Of a stretch of DNA of 64,000 nt, positions 27,093 to 35,182 are shown piece after piece (position 1 is the first letter of the stretch; each line of letters opens with the position of its first letter). The stretch is from positions 22,712-86,711 of the forward strand of contig NZ_HG315686.1 in the NCBI RefSeq assembly GCF_000455365.1, in the 5' to 3' direction. A program made the translations under genes and the position numbers. The notes under the pieces are model-generated. The model saw only the letters and a program-made list of their open reading frames with translations. It searched no databases and was not told the origin of the DNA. This DNA comes from Halopiger djelfimassiliensis (GTDB lineage Archaea > Halobacteriota > Halobacteria > Halobacteriales > Natrialbaceae).

Positions 27093-27503
27093 ATGACCGA
27101 CGACGAGCGAGTCGCCGTGAAAACGTACGTTCCCCGATACCAGAAGGACGCCTGGAAGGACCACGCCGACGACCTCGAGATGAGCCAGAGCGAGTTCGTC
27201 CGGACGATGGTTCAGGCGGGCCGAAGCGATTTCGAACTGCCCTCGTCCTTGAACGACACGCCAGTCCAGCCGAGCGAGACGGATGCGGACGGTGATGGGA
27301 CATCCGGCGGGGATGACGGCTTTGCCGACAGGATTCTCGAGGTCCTCGAACGCGACGGCGTCCACAACTGGGACGAACTCGTCGACGCGCTAATCGACGA
27401 TGTCGAGGACGACCTCGACGCGGCACTACAGCAGTTGCAGGACGAGAACAAGGTCCGGTACAGCGGTCGAGACGGGGGCTACGTGGTGACCGACGATGAG
27501 TGA
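27093..27503 (+). CDS. DUF5805-like small DNA-binding protein
   Basis: 136 aa. The N-terminus, RVAVKTYVPRYQKDAWKDHA then EMSQSEFVRTMVQAG, looks like a ribbon-helix-helix strand-helix-helix unit. After an acidic linker (about 58-85) the C-terminal half is a winged-helix-like domain (RILEVLERDGVHNWDELVDA ... KVRYSGRDGGYVV). From memory it matches DUF5805, a haloarchaeal family found before a tyrosine recombinase. It overlaps the recombinase gene by 8 bp, so the two are coupled; it may regulate or direct that enzyme. Confidence 0.72.
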   Translation: MTDDERVAVKTYVPRYQKDAWKDHADDLEMSQSEFVRTMVQAGRSDFELPSSLNDTPVQPSETDADGDGTSGGDDGFADRILEVLERDGVHNWDELVDALIDDVEDDLDAALQQLQDENKVRYSGRDGGYVVTDDE

Positions 27504-28530
27504 GGGCCGCCAGCAGGCGAACACGGTCGAGTACTTCCTGCAGGACATCGAGCACCACGGCCGCAACGAACGGACCGCAGCGGCCTATCAACGGGTGCTC
27601 ACGGACTACGAATCCTTCCTCGCCGAGCGGTTCGATAAAGCGCCGCCGGAGGCGAGCTATCGGGACTGTATGGCCTGGATTCACGAGCTTCGGTCCACGC
27701 ACTCCGAGAGCACCGTCGCGACGTATGCGTCGTATCTCAACCGGTTTTACAGCTATCTCGAGCGGGTGGGACACGCCGACGAGAATCCCATGACCGTCGT
27801 GCTCGAGGAGATGAACGAATCGATCGAATCGAACCCGACGCGACGCGACGTGACGCTTTCGGAGATGCGATCGTTCGTCGCTGCAATCCGCCATCCGCTC
27901 CACCGAGCGATCGTCGTCACGCTGTTGAAAACCGGAATCAGGGCCGGGGAGCTCTGTAACCTCGATTTGATCGACCTCCATCTCGATCACGAGGCCGGAA
28001 CGTGGCAACCGCGGGCCCACATCGCCGGACGTCCGGATTCGCTGTTTATCTCCACGGAGCACACGTACGGCCAGGAGTCCGGGGGCGAACGCCGGACGGC
28101 CTCGAACAAACGAAAGCGCGAGACCGTCGTTCCGATCGACGAGGAGCTACGGACCGCGCTGGTTCGCTGGCTCGCGGTCCGGCCCGATATCCCCGGCTCA
28201 ACGCCGTCAGGGGCGGCCACGGAGCCGTTGTTCGTCGGCACGGCCGATAGCTGGGGGCAGCGACTCACCCCCAACGTGGTCCATCACGTGGTCGAACAGT
28301 ACGCGAGGGCTCGCGGCTGGTATCGTACCGGCGGCGGCGCGTCCGAGAACGTCACGCCCCACTACTTTCGGCACTTCTTCACCACGCACCTCAGGGATCG
28401 AACGGGAGATCGAGGGATCGTCCAGTATCTCCGGGGTGACGTCGCCAGCGACGTGATCGATACCTACACGCACAACTGGGGCGATCGCGTTCGGGAGACC
28501 TACCTCGAGAACATCTATTCCCTGACGTAG
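27496..28530 (+). CDS. Tyrosine recombinase, XerC/D-like
   Basis: 344 aa. A SAM-like core-binding domain (about 10-105) precedes the catalytic domain. Catalytic residues are visible: Arg149 (KTGIRAGELCNL), a lysine in the KRKRETVVPID hairpin (about 205-214), His289 and Arg292 (HYFRHFFTTHL), His326 or Trp328 (THNWGD), and nucleophile Tyr336 (RETYLENIY). It cuts and rejoins DNA at a specific site. There are no phage or plasmid genes around it, and the pair with the upstream DUF5805-like gene looks resident rather than mobile, so a chromosome-maintenance role is possible. Confidence 0.88.
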   Translation: MSEGRQQANTVEYFLQDIEHHGRNERTAAAYQRVLTDYESFLAERFDKAPPEASYRDCMAWIHELRSTHSESTVATYASYLNRFYSYLERVGHADENPMTVVLEEMNESIESNPTRRDVTLSEMRSFVAAIRHPLHRAIVVTLLKTGIRAGELCNLDLIDLHLDHEAGTWQPRAHIAGRPDSLFISTEHTYGQESGGERRTASNKRKRETVVPIDEELRTALVRWLAVRPDIPGSTPSGAATEPLFVGTADSWGQRLTPNVVHHVVEQYARARGWYRTGGGASENVTPHYFRHFFTTHLRDRTGDRGIVQYLRGDVASDVIDTYTHNWGDRVRETYLENIYSLT

Positions 28531-28979
28531 CTGAGCGGCAACGCCCTCGAGCGCTTCGTGGGGTTTCGGACACCGACGACTGATTGATCCCGTTGGGCCG
28601 CTTCCCGTCTTCGACCCGGGTTGCTAGTTGTATTTACTATCATCGTACTCACTATCAGTGGTCCCTTCCGAACGGATAAATCATATAATGATATATCCAA
28701 CTGTGCGTCCGAAGGGGACGCCTTACGGTCGGATCCAGCAGTAGGACCTGCACTCGGCGAAAAAGCGTTACAAAAGCCGTCCGCTCTCACTGGTTATTCT
28801 CTCGACTCGAGCAGTGGTACGACCTCCCGTTGTGGGCAGGCACGGCGATCCCCGTTACTGTCGGTGTCGTGTGCCGCAATGCTCTCGCGTATTCCCACAA
28901 TCCGACTCCGAGGAACGAAGATTCGGAACCTGCCGCCCGGAGAAATCGAACGCGGCCTGCCTACAGCGTCCCCGTAGCG
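28531..28979. other. Intergenic region after the recombinase
   Basis: 449 bp without a gene. The main structure is the palindrome at 28674-28698. The rest, including an AT-rich stretch at 28620-28660, contains nothing I can name. Confidence 0.55.
28674..28698. repeat. 25-bp near-perfect palindrome, candidate recombination site
   Basis: Two 11-bp arms, GGATAAATCAT (28674-28684) and ATGATATATCC (28688-28698), match as inverted repeats at 10 of 11 positions around a 3-bp centre. The arm length and AT-rich core resemble Xer/dif or att core sites. It lies 144 bp after the recombinase stop codon. An operator is the main alternative. Confidence 0.5.
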
Positions 28980-29906
28980 TTACGTCCCTACCGCGAGCTC
29001 CGTCTCGAGGTCGCCGCCGTTCAATAGCGTTCGAACGTCGGCGATCGGATCGGTGACCTCCGGCGTGCTCTCGAGCAACACCGTCTCGCTCGGGAACAAC
29101 TGTTCGCCGAGCAGGAGGCCGTGTTCGCGGGCTGTCGAGCCCGTTACCGTCAGATAGACGCCAAGCCCCGTGTCGGCGATGGCCGCCTCCTCCTCGCGCC
29201 CGTCCTCGGGGTATCGAAACTCGATCCCCTCGAGCGTGCGCGTTCCGAGGACGGCCTGAACGAGCCGCTCGTACCGCGGCTCGATACACAGCGGCCCGTC
29301 GTAGCTCTCGAGAAACTCCCGGTCGAGGGACTCGGCCGCCGACGTGACATCGGGGGTCGCCATCAGCGTGTGATAGACCGTATCTCCGAGTCCGGTCACG
29401 ACGCTGACGTCGGTATCGGCGGGGTTGATCCGCGCGTTGACGTCGGCGATCCGGTTGAGCGGCTCCGGTCGGAGTTCGACGACCTCTTCGAGTACGAGGT
29501 CCGCGCTGTCGAACCCGAGCGCGAACTCGTGGGTTCGAAGCGCCCGGAAGGGTTCCTCCCGTCCGACCAGTTGCACCTCGGTATCGTCGGCGACGCCGTC
29601 GACATCATCGAGGGGAATCGTAACGCTGTCGAAGACGATTCGGCGCGGCTTTCCGCTTCGGGTGTCTCTGACGAGCGTATACTCCGGTGCGGTCGGATCG
29701 TCGATGGTGCTGTAGTCGGCGAGACGATGGTAGACGTTCTCTTCGTCGGGCTCGAGTGACCCTTTCGTGAGTGCTTTCTCGTGGCGAAGCGTCGACGTCA
29801 CGTCGTCGGCCAGTTCCGGAACGTCGATCCGCCGTGCGAGTCGATCGAGTACCGACTCGAGCGGTCGGCCTTTGCGAGGAACGGCGATCGGAATCGTCTC
29901 GCCCAT
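28980..29906 (-). CDS. Conserved haloarchaeal protein with a HisG-like N-terminus
   Basis: 308 aa from the ATG at 29906. The first residues, MGETIPIAVPRKGRPLESVL, resemble the opening strand and loop of ATP phosphoribosyltransferase (IAVPNKGRL). The rest (RRIVFDSVTIPLDDVDGVAD, later PLCIEPRYERLVQAVLGTRT) is not a HisG I can confirm, and no PRPP-binding loop is evident. A TATA-like CGTTTATCC lies about 28 bp before this start, which argues against the ATG 48 bp upstream. It ends the same-strand pair with the acidic coiled-coil gene. Function unknown. Confidence 0.65.
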   Translation of the reverse strand: MGETIPIAVPRKGRPLESVLDRLARRIDVPELADDVTSTLRHEKALTKGSLEPDEENVYHRLADYSTIDDPTAPEYTLVRDTRSGKPRRIVFDSVTIPLDDVDGVADDTEVQLVGREEPFRALRTHEFALGFDSADLVLEEVVELRPEPLNRIADVNARINPADTDVSVVTGLGDTVYHTLMATPDVTSAAESLDREFLESYDGPLCIEPRYERLVQAVLGTRTLEGIEFRYPEDGREEEAAIADTGLGVYLTVTGSTAREHGLLLGEQLFPSETVLLESTPEVTDPIADVRTLLNGGDLETELAVGT

Positions 29907-29961
29907 CGGACGGTCATCTGCCGGCGACGGATAAACGAGTTGCGTTTCCCGCAAGCGCCGG

Positions 29962-31899
29962 TTAGGAATCCGAGAACATCGATCCCAGCTGGTCGCGCCA
30001 GTCCTGGATGTCCGTCACCTCTTCGCGGACGCTCTCCAGATCGGATTCGACTGATTCGAGGTCGCTTTCGACCGATTCGACGTCGGCTTCGACGGCTTCC
30101 AGATCGGTTTCGAGGGATTCGACGGTTTCGTCGACGTCGGTGACAGTCCCTTCGAGACCGTCGACCGTCGTTTCGACGCTGTCGACGTCGCTTTCGACCG
30201 CCCGGATGTCGTCCTCGACGGCGTCGGTTCGACCACCGAGCGAGTCGACCTCGTCCGTGACGTGGTCGAGATCGTCCTCGAGATCGGTCGTCCACTCGGT
30301 GAGAGTGTCAACCTCGCTTTCGACGTCGTCGACGCGGGCCTGTGTCCCCTCGATTCGGTCGTCCATCGACTCGAGGTCGTCCTCGAACGCGGACAGTTCG
30401 GTTCGGAACTCCTCGATGAGTTGTTCGCCGGTGCCGTTGTCACCGAGGAACGCCTCGAGCGCGTCGGTGTAGGCGGCGACTTCCTCGACGCGGGACTGGA
30501 GATGATCGATCTTTGCGAGTTTCGGCCCGGCGGCGGTGGCCTCCTGATCGGTCAACTCGGCCCGAAGCAGTTCGAGGTCGTCGTCGTCGACGGTTCCGTC
30601 TCGGACCTCGGCAGCGAGTCGTTCGACGAGCGTCCCGTCCGGTTCGGCGACGGGTTCGGAGTCGGCCGTCACCGACGACTCGGGTGTGGACGATTCGGCC
30701 GGTTCGGCGACGGGTTCGGTCGGTTCCGGTTCCGGTTCCGGCTCCGGCTCGGTATCCGCGTCGGCTGTCGAGTCGGCGTCCCGGCGATCACTCGAGGGCG
30801 ACGACGGCGGGGGAGTCGGGTCCCCGTCGTCCGGCTCCGGTTCCGGCTCGGTGTCCGACACCGGCTCGGTCCCGAGTTCGGATTCCGCGGGTTCGTCGGC
30901 GTCGTCTACAGCATCGGTTTCGGAGTCCGCGGTCGACTCCGGCGCGTCCTCGTCGTCGGCGTCGTCGAGTTCGAGCTCGAGATCCTCGTCGGGGCTGGGT
31001 TCGACCGATTCGTCGGACTCGTCGTCGGCGTCGTCGAGGCCGGCTGCGCCGCTCTCGAGGTCGAGGTCGAGGTCCTCCCCATCGGGGGTCGGGTCCGACG
31101 GGGTCGCTTCGGACGCCGCGTCCTCGTCGCCCTCGAGATCGAGTTCGATATCGGTCTCGTCCGCGGCCACTGCATCGAGATCGTCGGTGTCCGCGGCCGG
31201 GTTGGGTTCCGGAATCTCCTCCTCTTCGAACCCGAGATCGATGTCCGGCGCGTCGTCCTCGTCGTCCGCGTCGGATTCGGCGTCGGGCGTTTCGACCGGA
31301 TCGGTGTCGACGTCTTCGAGATCGAGATCGAGCCCGGAGCCATCGTCCGCGTCGGCCGCGTCCTCGCCGGTTGCTTCCTCGTCGGCCGTCTCGTCGTCCT
31401 CGTCCTCGAGTCCCGGAACCGATCCGGAGTCGCCGGAGATCATGTCCTTGACGGCCTGGTTGCGGTCTTCGGAGACGATGCTACCGATGACGTCGTCGTC
31501 GACCTCCGCGCCGCCCGAGCCGACGTCGTCTTCGGAGTTGACTTCGACGATCGTCGGTTCGACCATAAACTCCGCAACGTCGCTCTCGTCGTCGATTCGA
31601 ATACCGTAGACGGTTACGATCCGTTCGTCCGGATCGAGGCTGGTGGTAAACTCGACGTGATTGTCCTGGAACGCGGTCCAGTCGTCACTGCGATAATCAG
31701 GGTGGAACCCGACCTTGTCCATCGGGAACGATTCCGGAATCTCTTCGGAGAGGCGAAACGCCACCTGATCGTCGCGCTCCGATTCGATTTCGAAGCGGAT
31801 CGCGGGCACGGGGAACTCGTCCGCCGCGAACGTCTTCCGGACGGTTAACCCGTCAGCACTGACCTCGATCACGTCGTCCGTGTCGGCGGTGCTACTCAT
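29962..31899 (-). CDS. Very acidic protein with a long C-terminal coiled coil
   Basis: 645 aa in three parts. Residues ~1-115 are a folded beta-rich domain (VSADGLTVRKTFAADEFPVP ... TVYGIRIDDESDVAEFMVEP). Residues ~120-425 are an extremely acidic, low-complexity spacer of Asp/Glu/Ser/Pro repeats, including runs of alternating Pro and Glu. Residues ~435-640 form a long heptad coiled coil with repeats of the type VESDLESVESDLESV. The design suggests an elongated cytoplasmic scaffold or a filament-tethering protein. No signal peptide or membrane helix is present. It lies 55 bp upstream of the HisG-like gene on the same strand. Confidence 0.78.
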   Translation of the reverse strand: MSSTADTDDVIEVSADGLTVRKTFAADEFPVPAIRFEIESERDDQVAFRLSEEIPESFPMDKVGFHPDYRSDDWTAFQDNHVEFTTSLDPDERIVTVYGIRIDDESDVAEFMVEPTIVEVNSEDDVGSGGAEVDDDVIGSIVSEDRNQAVKDMISGDSGSVPGLEDEDDETADEEATGEDAADADDGSGLDLDLEDVDTDPVETPDAESDADDEDDAPDIDLGFEEEEIPEPNPAADTDDLDAVAADETDIELDLEGDEDAASEATPSDPTPDGEDLDLDLESGAAGLDDADDESDESVEPSPDEDLELELDDADDEDAPESTADSETDAVDDADEPAESELGTEPVSDTEPEPEPDDGDPTPPPSSPSSDRRDADSTADADTEPEPEPEPEPTEPVAEPAESSTPESSVTADSEPVAEPDGTLVERLAAEVRDGTVDDDDLELLRAELTDQEATAAGPKLAKIDHLQSRVEEVAAYTDALEAFLGDNGTGEQLIEEFRTELSAFEDDLESMDDRIEGTQARVDDVESEVDTLTEWTTDLEDDLDHVTDEVDSLGGRTDAVEDDIRAVESDVDSVETTVDGLEGTVTDVDETVESLETDLEAVEADVESVESDLESVESDLESVREEVTDIQDWRDQLGSMFSDS

Positions 31900-31955
31900 G
31901 CGGCCAACGTTATCTTACCATTACTATAAATGGTACGACCGGTATCAGGGGGCCG

Positions 31956-32795
31956 TCACTTCGTGAGGTCGACCCGGTCCCCGATCTCGACGATCTCGAG
32001 TCGCCGCGGATGTTCGAAGCTCTTCGTGTGGTGGTGGAGTACCTTCGGATCGGACGTCAGCCCGCGCCACATGTCCCAGTGGCTCGGCAGGAGCCGCTCG
32101 AGTTCGAGGGCGGCGGCCGCCTCGACGATCTGGTTTTCGTCGTTGTACCAGCGGGTGCGTTTCGGCTCCCGGGTTTCCTTGTCCGGAATTCGACCGACGG
32201 TCCCGAACGCGAGAATCCCCAGATCGATGTCGTACTCGTCGCCGATCCGTTCGAACTCGTCGGTCGGCTTCGTGTCGCCGCCGTGGAAGACGGTGCCGGC
32301 CTCGTGCTCGAGGACGTAGCTCACCGGATGGGTCGCGTCGGGATCGTGGGCGTCCTCGATGTGCACCGTGAACTCGCCGATATCGAGTGTCTCGCCCGCT
32401 TCGACCGCGACGAGTTGGTCCTCGTCGACGGCCCACTCGTCGGCCCATGCCTCCTCCTCGCGCGCAACCGCGAGGCTGTCGTCGGGTGCGTAGAAGTTCG
32501 CGTCCGTGTTCGCGAGGATCGGGGCCTGACTCGGCCCGTGGACGTGATCGGTGTGCTCGTGGGTCGCGAGCACGGCGTCGGCCTCGCTGACGTCCGCGGG
32601 ATCGAACGGGACGGGGATCATCCGGACGGTTCGTGGTGGATCGCCCAGCCCGAGGTACGGATCGATATAAAGCGTCGTTCCGTCGGCACCCTTCACGACG
32701 AAGCCGTTACAGCCGAGATACCAGACTGCCACGCCGTCGGGTGTGGCGTCTTCGACGTCGCGAACGAGCCAGTCTCCCCAGTCGCTCTGGATCAT
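31956..32795 (-). CDS. Metallo-beta-lactamase fold hydrolase, UlaG-like
   Basis: 279 aa. The metal-binding motif is THEHTDHVHG (78-87), with His79, His81, Asp83 and His84. Further ligands are likely in HIEDAHDPDATHPVSYVL and VFHGGDTKPTDEF (Asp). The opening WYLGCNGFVVKGADGTTLYI and closing LLPSHWDMWRG match the UlaG group (L-ascorbate-6-phosphate lactonase and relatives). The haloarchaeal substrate is unknown. It lies just downstream of the interrupted regulator gene on the same strand. Confidence 0.82.
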   Translation of the reverse strand: MIQSDWGDWLVRDVEDATPDGVAVWYLGCNGFVVKGADGTTLYIDPYLGLGDPPRTVRMIPVPFDPADVSEADAVLATHEHTDHVHGPSQAPILANTDANFYAPDDSLAVAREEEAWADEWAVDEDQLVAVEAGETLDIGEFTVHIEDAHDPDATHPVSYVLEHEAGTVFHGGDTKPTDEFERIGDEYDIDLGILAFGTVGRIPDKETREPKRTRWYNDENQIVEAAAALELERLLPSHWDMWRGLTSDPKVLHHHTKSFEHPRRLEIVEIGDRVDLTK

Positions 32796-33180
32796 GTGCC
32801 AGCGTGGGAGGACCGACTGGGTAAGTGTTGTTGTCTCGGGCCCCGTTTCGGACGTCGCGGTGTTCGGCTCGCGATCCCAGCATCCGGCGAAACAGGACGA
32901 CGAGCCCGTTTTCGGCTCCGGTCCCCGGAATTGCCGTTTCCTCGTATTGCCGGTCGTCCGACTTCGGGGCCTCGAGCAGCCCGAGCAACACCGCGTTGCG
33001 ATCCGCGAATACGAGCCGTCCGATCGACGTCCCGGTGAGTGGGAGGGGCAGCCGGTTCAGTTTCGGCTCCCAGCAGTTGCCCGCCGGCGTTCGGTCTCGA
33101 ACGACAGCACGGACCCGCGAATCGCACGAGCCAAGCGAGATGTCGACGCCGCGATCGAGTGCGTTCTCGATCCGGCGGAA
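32796..33180 (-). pseudogene. In-frame continuation of the upstream regulator, beyond a TAG codon
   Basis: Directly after the stop at 33181-33183 the same frame stays open for over 100 codons and reads like protein: FRRIENALDRGVDISLGSCD, then NRLPLPLTGTSIGRLVFADR and NAVLLGLLEAPKSDDRQYEE, ending near VLFRRMLGSRAEHRD. This looks like the sensor domain of the regulator (strands, then LVFADR..VLLGLLE). Its 3' end is uncertain because the frame runs on into the metallo-hydrolase gene. The simplest view is a nonsense mutation that removes this domain. Confidence 0.65.
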
Positions 33181-34044
33181 CTATCCCTCCTCGAGCAGCC
33201 CGGTCGTCGTAAACAACACGAACAGTTCGTCTTCCGCCCGTTCACGGAGCGATTGCCCGGCGGTGACGATCGGTTCTCGGCCCTCGAGCGTCCGAACCTC
33301 GTGGGTGCCCGCATCGGACGTCATCCCACCGTCGGCCGATCGCTTGGCGGTCGTCTCGCCCGAATCGGAACGTGACCGGTCGGTCTCCAGCCAGTCGATC
33401 CGCAGGGCCGGATGGCCCTCGTAAGCGACGCGGTTCGCGTCGGCGTCGTAGTCGACGAGTCCGGCGTCCGCCAAGCACGGCAGATGCACGTGGACGAGCG
33501 AACACTGGACCTGCATGACGGACTCGGCCGACACGTCCCGCTCGTTCGCCCCCGCTTCGCGGGCCGCGACGTCTCGAGCCAGCGTTTCGACCGAGAGGGA
33601 ATGATACTGGTTCCCGAGAACGGAGAGGATCGTCCGTCGTCGGGCGTCGGCTACCGCCTCGAACACCGCATCGATTTCGTCGTCCGTGTACTCGGTTCGG
33701 TCCCCGAGAAGCGCCCGGGTGTCGGGATCGTCGAAGAGCCAGTGGTCCCGCGTGACGACCGCCCCGTCATCCGTTTCCTCGAGCAGCCCCGCGTCGGTCA
33801 GGGCTGGCAGCGCGTCGTGGTGACATTCGAGACGCGCACGTCGATGGTCGTCTTCGGTCACGGCGGCGAGCCGGTTATCGGTGGTTACTGCTGCAAGCCT
33901 GAACGCAAGCTCGTCTTTCTCGATGCCCGTCGGCGACTGCTCGTCGACGATACGGACGATATCGCGCCGCGTCGCGTCCGCGAGTGCCCGGAAGCAATTC
34001 CCTCGAGAGCCGGTCGATCGTCCGCTACCGTCTGGGTTACTCAT
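33181..34044 (-). CDS. Haloarchaeal HTH regulator (DUF7344-like), truncated by an in-frame TAG
   Basis: 287 aa as read. Two similar winged-helix units are visible: residues ~16-110 (CFRALADATRRDIVRIVDEQ ... CHHDALPALTDAGLLEETDD) and ~118-215 (IDAVFEAVADARRRTILSVL ... VHVHLPCLADAGLVDYDADA). The second has the haloarchaeal DUF7344 look. After a linker the protein ends in RAEDELFVLFTTTGLLEEG, cut short where a further domain should begin; the same frame continues past the TAG. It may still bind DNA but probably lacks its sensor. The ATG at 34044 precedes the first helix by a short polar leader. Confidence 0.75.
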   Translation of the reverse strand: MSNPDGSGRSTGSRGNCFRALADATRRDIVRIVDEQSPTGIEKDELAFRLAAVTTDNRLAAVTEDDHRRARLECHHDALPALTDAGLLEETDDGAVVTRDHWLFDDPDTRALLGDRTEYTDDEIDAVFEAVADARRRTILSVLGNQYHSLSVETLARDVAAREAGANERDVSAESVMQVQCSLVHVHLPCLADAGLVDYDADANRVAYEGHPALRIDWLETDRSRSDSGETTAKRSADGGMTSDAGTHEVRTLEGREPIVTAGQSLRERAEDELFVLFTTTGLLEEG

Positions 34045-34360
34045 CGACTACTGGTCGGGGCGTATCGGGCAAAAGCACTCCTCCAAACTGCTTTGGAATC
34101 AGTGTCTGTTTACCCCTATTCGATTGAATATCGTCTAATAGATACGAAGATATGCTGAATAGTAGTGTTCGTTTCCGGATATAGAGTGGCGTCTGTAAGG
34201 TAACCCAGATACTCAGTCTCGGCCGAGTGTCGATCACATCGAACGATTGCCGCTGTAACTCGCGTTCGGCTCTCGAGTCTCGATCGGTAGCCCAGTATTT
34301 CCGTCGCCTTCGCTTGCCGGGCGAACGCTGAGGGACGTTACCATCGGGTATTACGGTTGC
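34045..34360. other. Intergenic region between the regulator and the SOD gene
   Basis: 316 bp between divergent genes. It should hold both promoters. AT-rich stretches lie at about 34110-34180, but I see no clear TATA at leaderless distance from either start and no strong inverted repeat. Confidence 0.5.
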
Positions 34361-35134
34361 ATGTCCCACGAGTCCCTCGGTGCGACTCTTCAACGGCGTG
34401 GCATCCTGCAGGCCCTGGGCGGCACAGCGGGCGTGGCACTGCTTGGAACGACTTCGACGGTAGCGACGCCGGACGACCACGGCGACGAAACCACACGGCA
34501 GTCGAGATACCGGCTTCCGGAACTCCCCTACGCCGTCGACGCACTCGAGCCACACATCGACGAACGGATCATGGAACTCCACCACGACGAACACCACCAG
34601 TCGTACGTCGACAGCGCGAACGAGGCCCTCGAAGCGTTCGCGGCCATGCGTCGTGGCGGTGCGTTCGAGGACATCCGGGCGGCGAAACGCGATTTCTCGT
34701 TCAACCTGTCCGGACACGTCAATCACACGATTTTCTGGGAGAACATGAGTCCGGACGGGGGTGGGACTCCCGGCGGTGACCTCGGGGCGGCCATCCGGCG
34801 GGAGTTCGGCTCGTTCGAAACCTTCCGAGACGAGTTTACGGCGACTGCAACCGCGGTCGAGGGCGACGGCTGGGCGATGTTGTTCTACGAACCGCTCGCC
34901 GAGACGTTGGTGATCGGACAGGTCGAAGGCCAGAACGAACTCGCACACCAGCGCGCGGTTCCGATCCTGACGCTCGACGTCTGGGAACACGCCTACTACC
35001 TCCAGTACGAGAACGACCGCGAGGCCTACGTCGAGGAGTGGTGGCACGTCGTCGACTGGGACGACGTCGAGCGCCGCTATGAGGCGCTTGCGGAAGCGAG
35101 AACGGATATCGACCTCGAGAGCGGGACGGTGTGA
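34361..35134 (+). CDS. sod: Tat-exported Fe/Mn superoxide dismutase
   Basis: 257 aa. Residues 1-48 are a twin-arginine type leader (LQRRGILQALGGTAGVALLG), absent from ordinary cytoplasmic SOD. The enzyme part has metal ligands His74 (MELHHDEHH), His122 (GHVNHTIFW), Asp206 and His210 (DVWEHAYYLQY), and the gateway Tyr82. Gly118 ahead of HVNH resembles the manganese subgroup. It dismutates superoxide, here most likely outside the membrane. The leader has no lipobox Cys, so the product may be released or held by its uncleaved leader. Confidence 0.9.
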   Translation: MSHESLGATLQRRGILQALGGTAGVALLGTTSTVATPDDHGDETTRQSRYRLPELPYAVDALEPHIDERIMELHHDEHHQSYVDSANEALEAFAAMRRGGAFEDIRAAKRDFSFNLSGHVNHTIFWENMSPDGGGTPGGDLGAAIRREFGSFETFRDEFTATATAVEGDGWAMLFYEPLAETLVIGQVEGQNELAHQRAVPILTLDVWEHAYYLQYENDREAYVEEWWHVVDWDDVERRYEALAEARTDIDLESGTV

Positions 35135-35182
35135 GACGCGCCGGCCCCTCGCGGTCGCGACGAGAAGGCGATCCGTCGCCGA

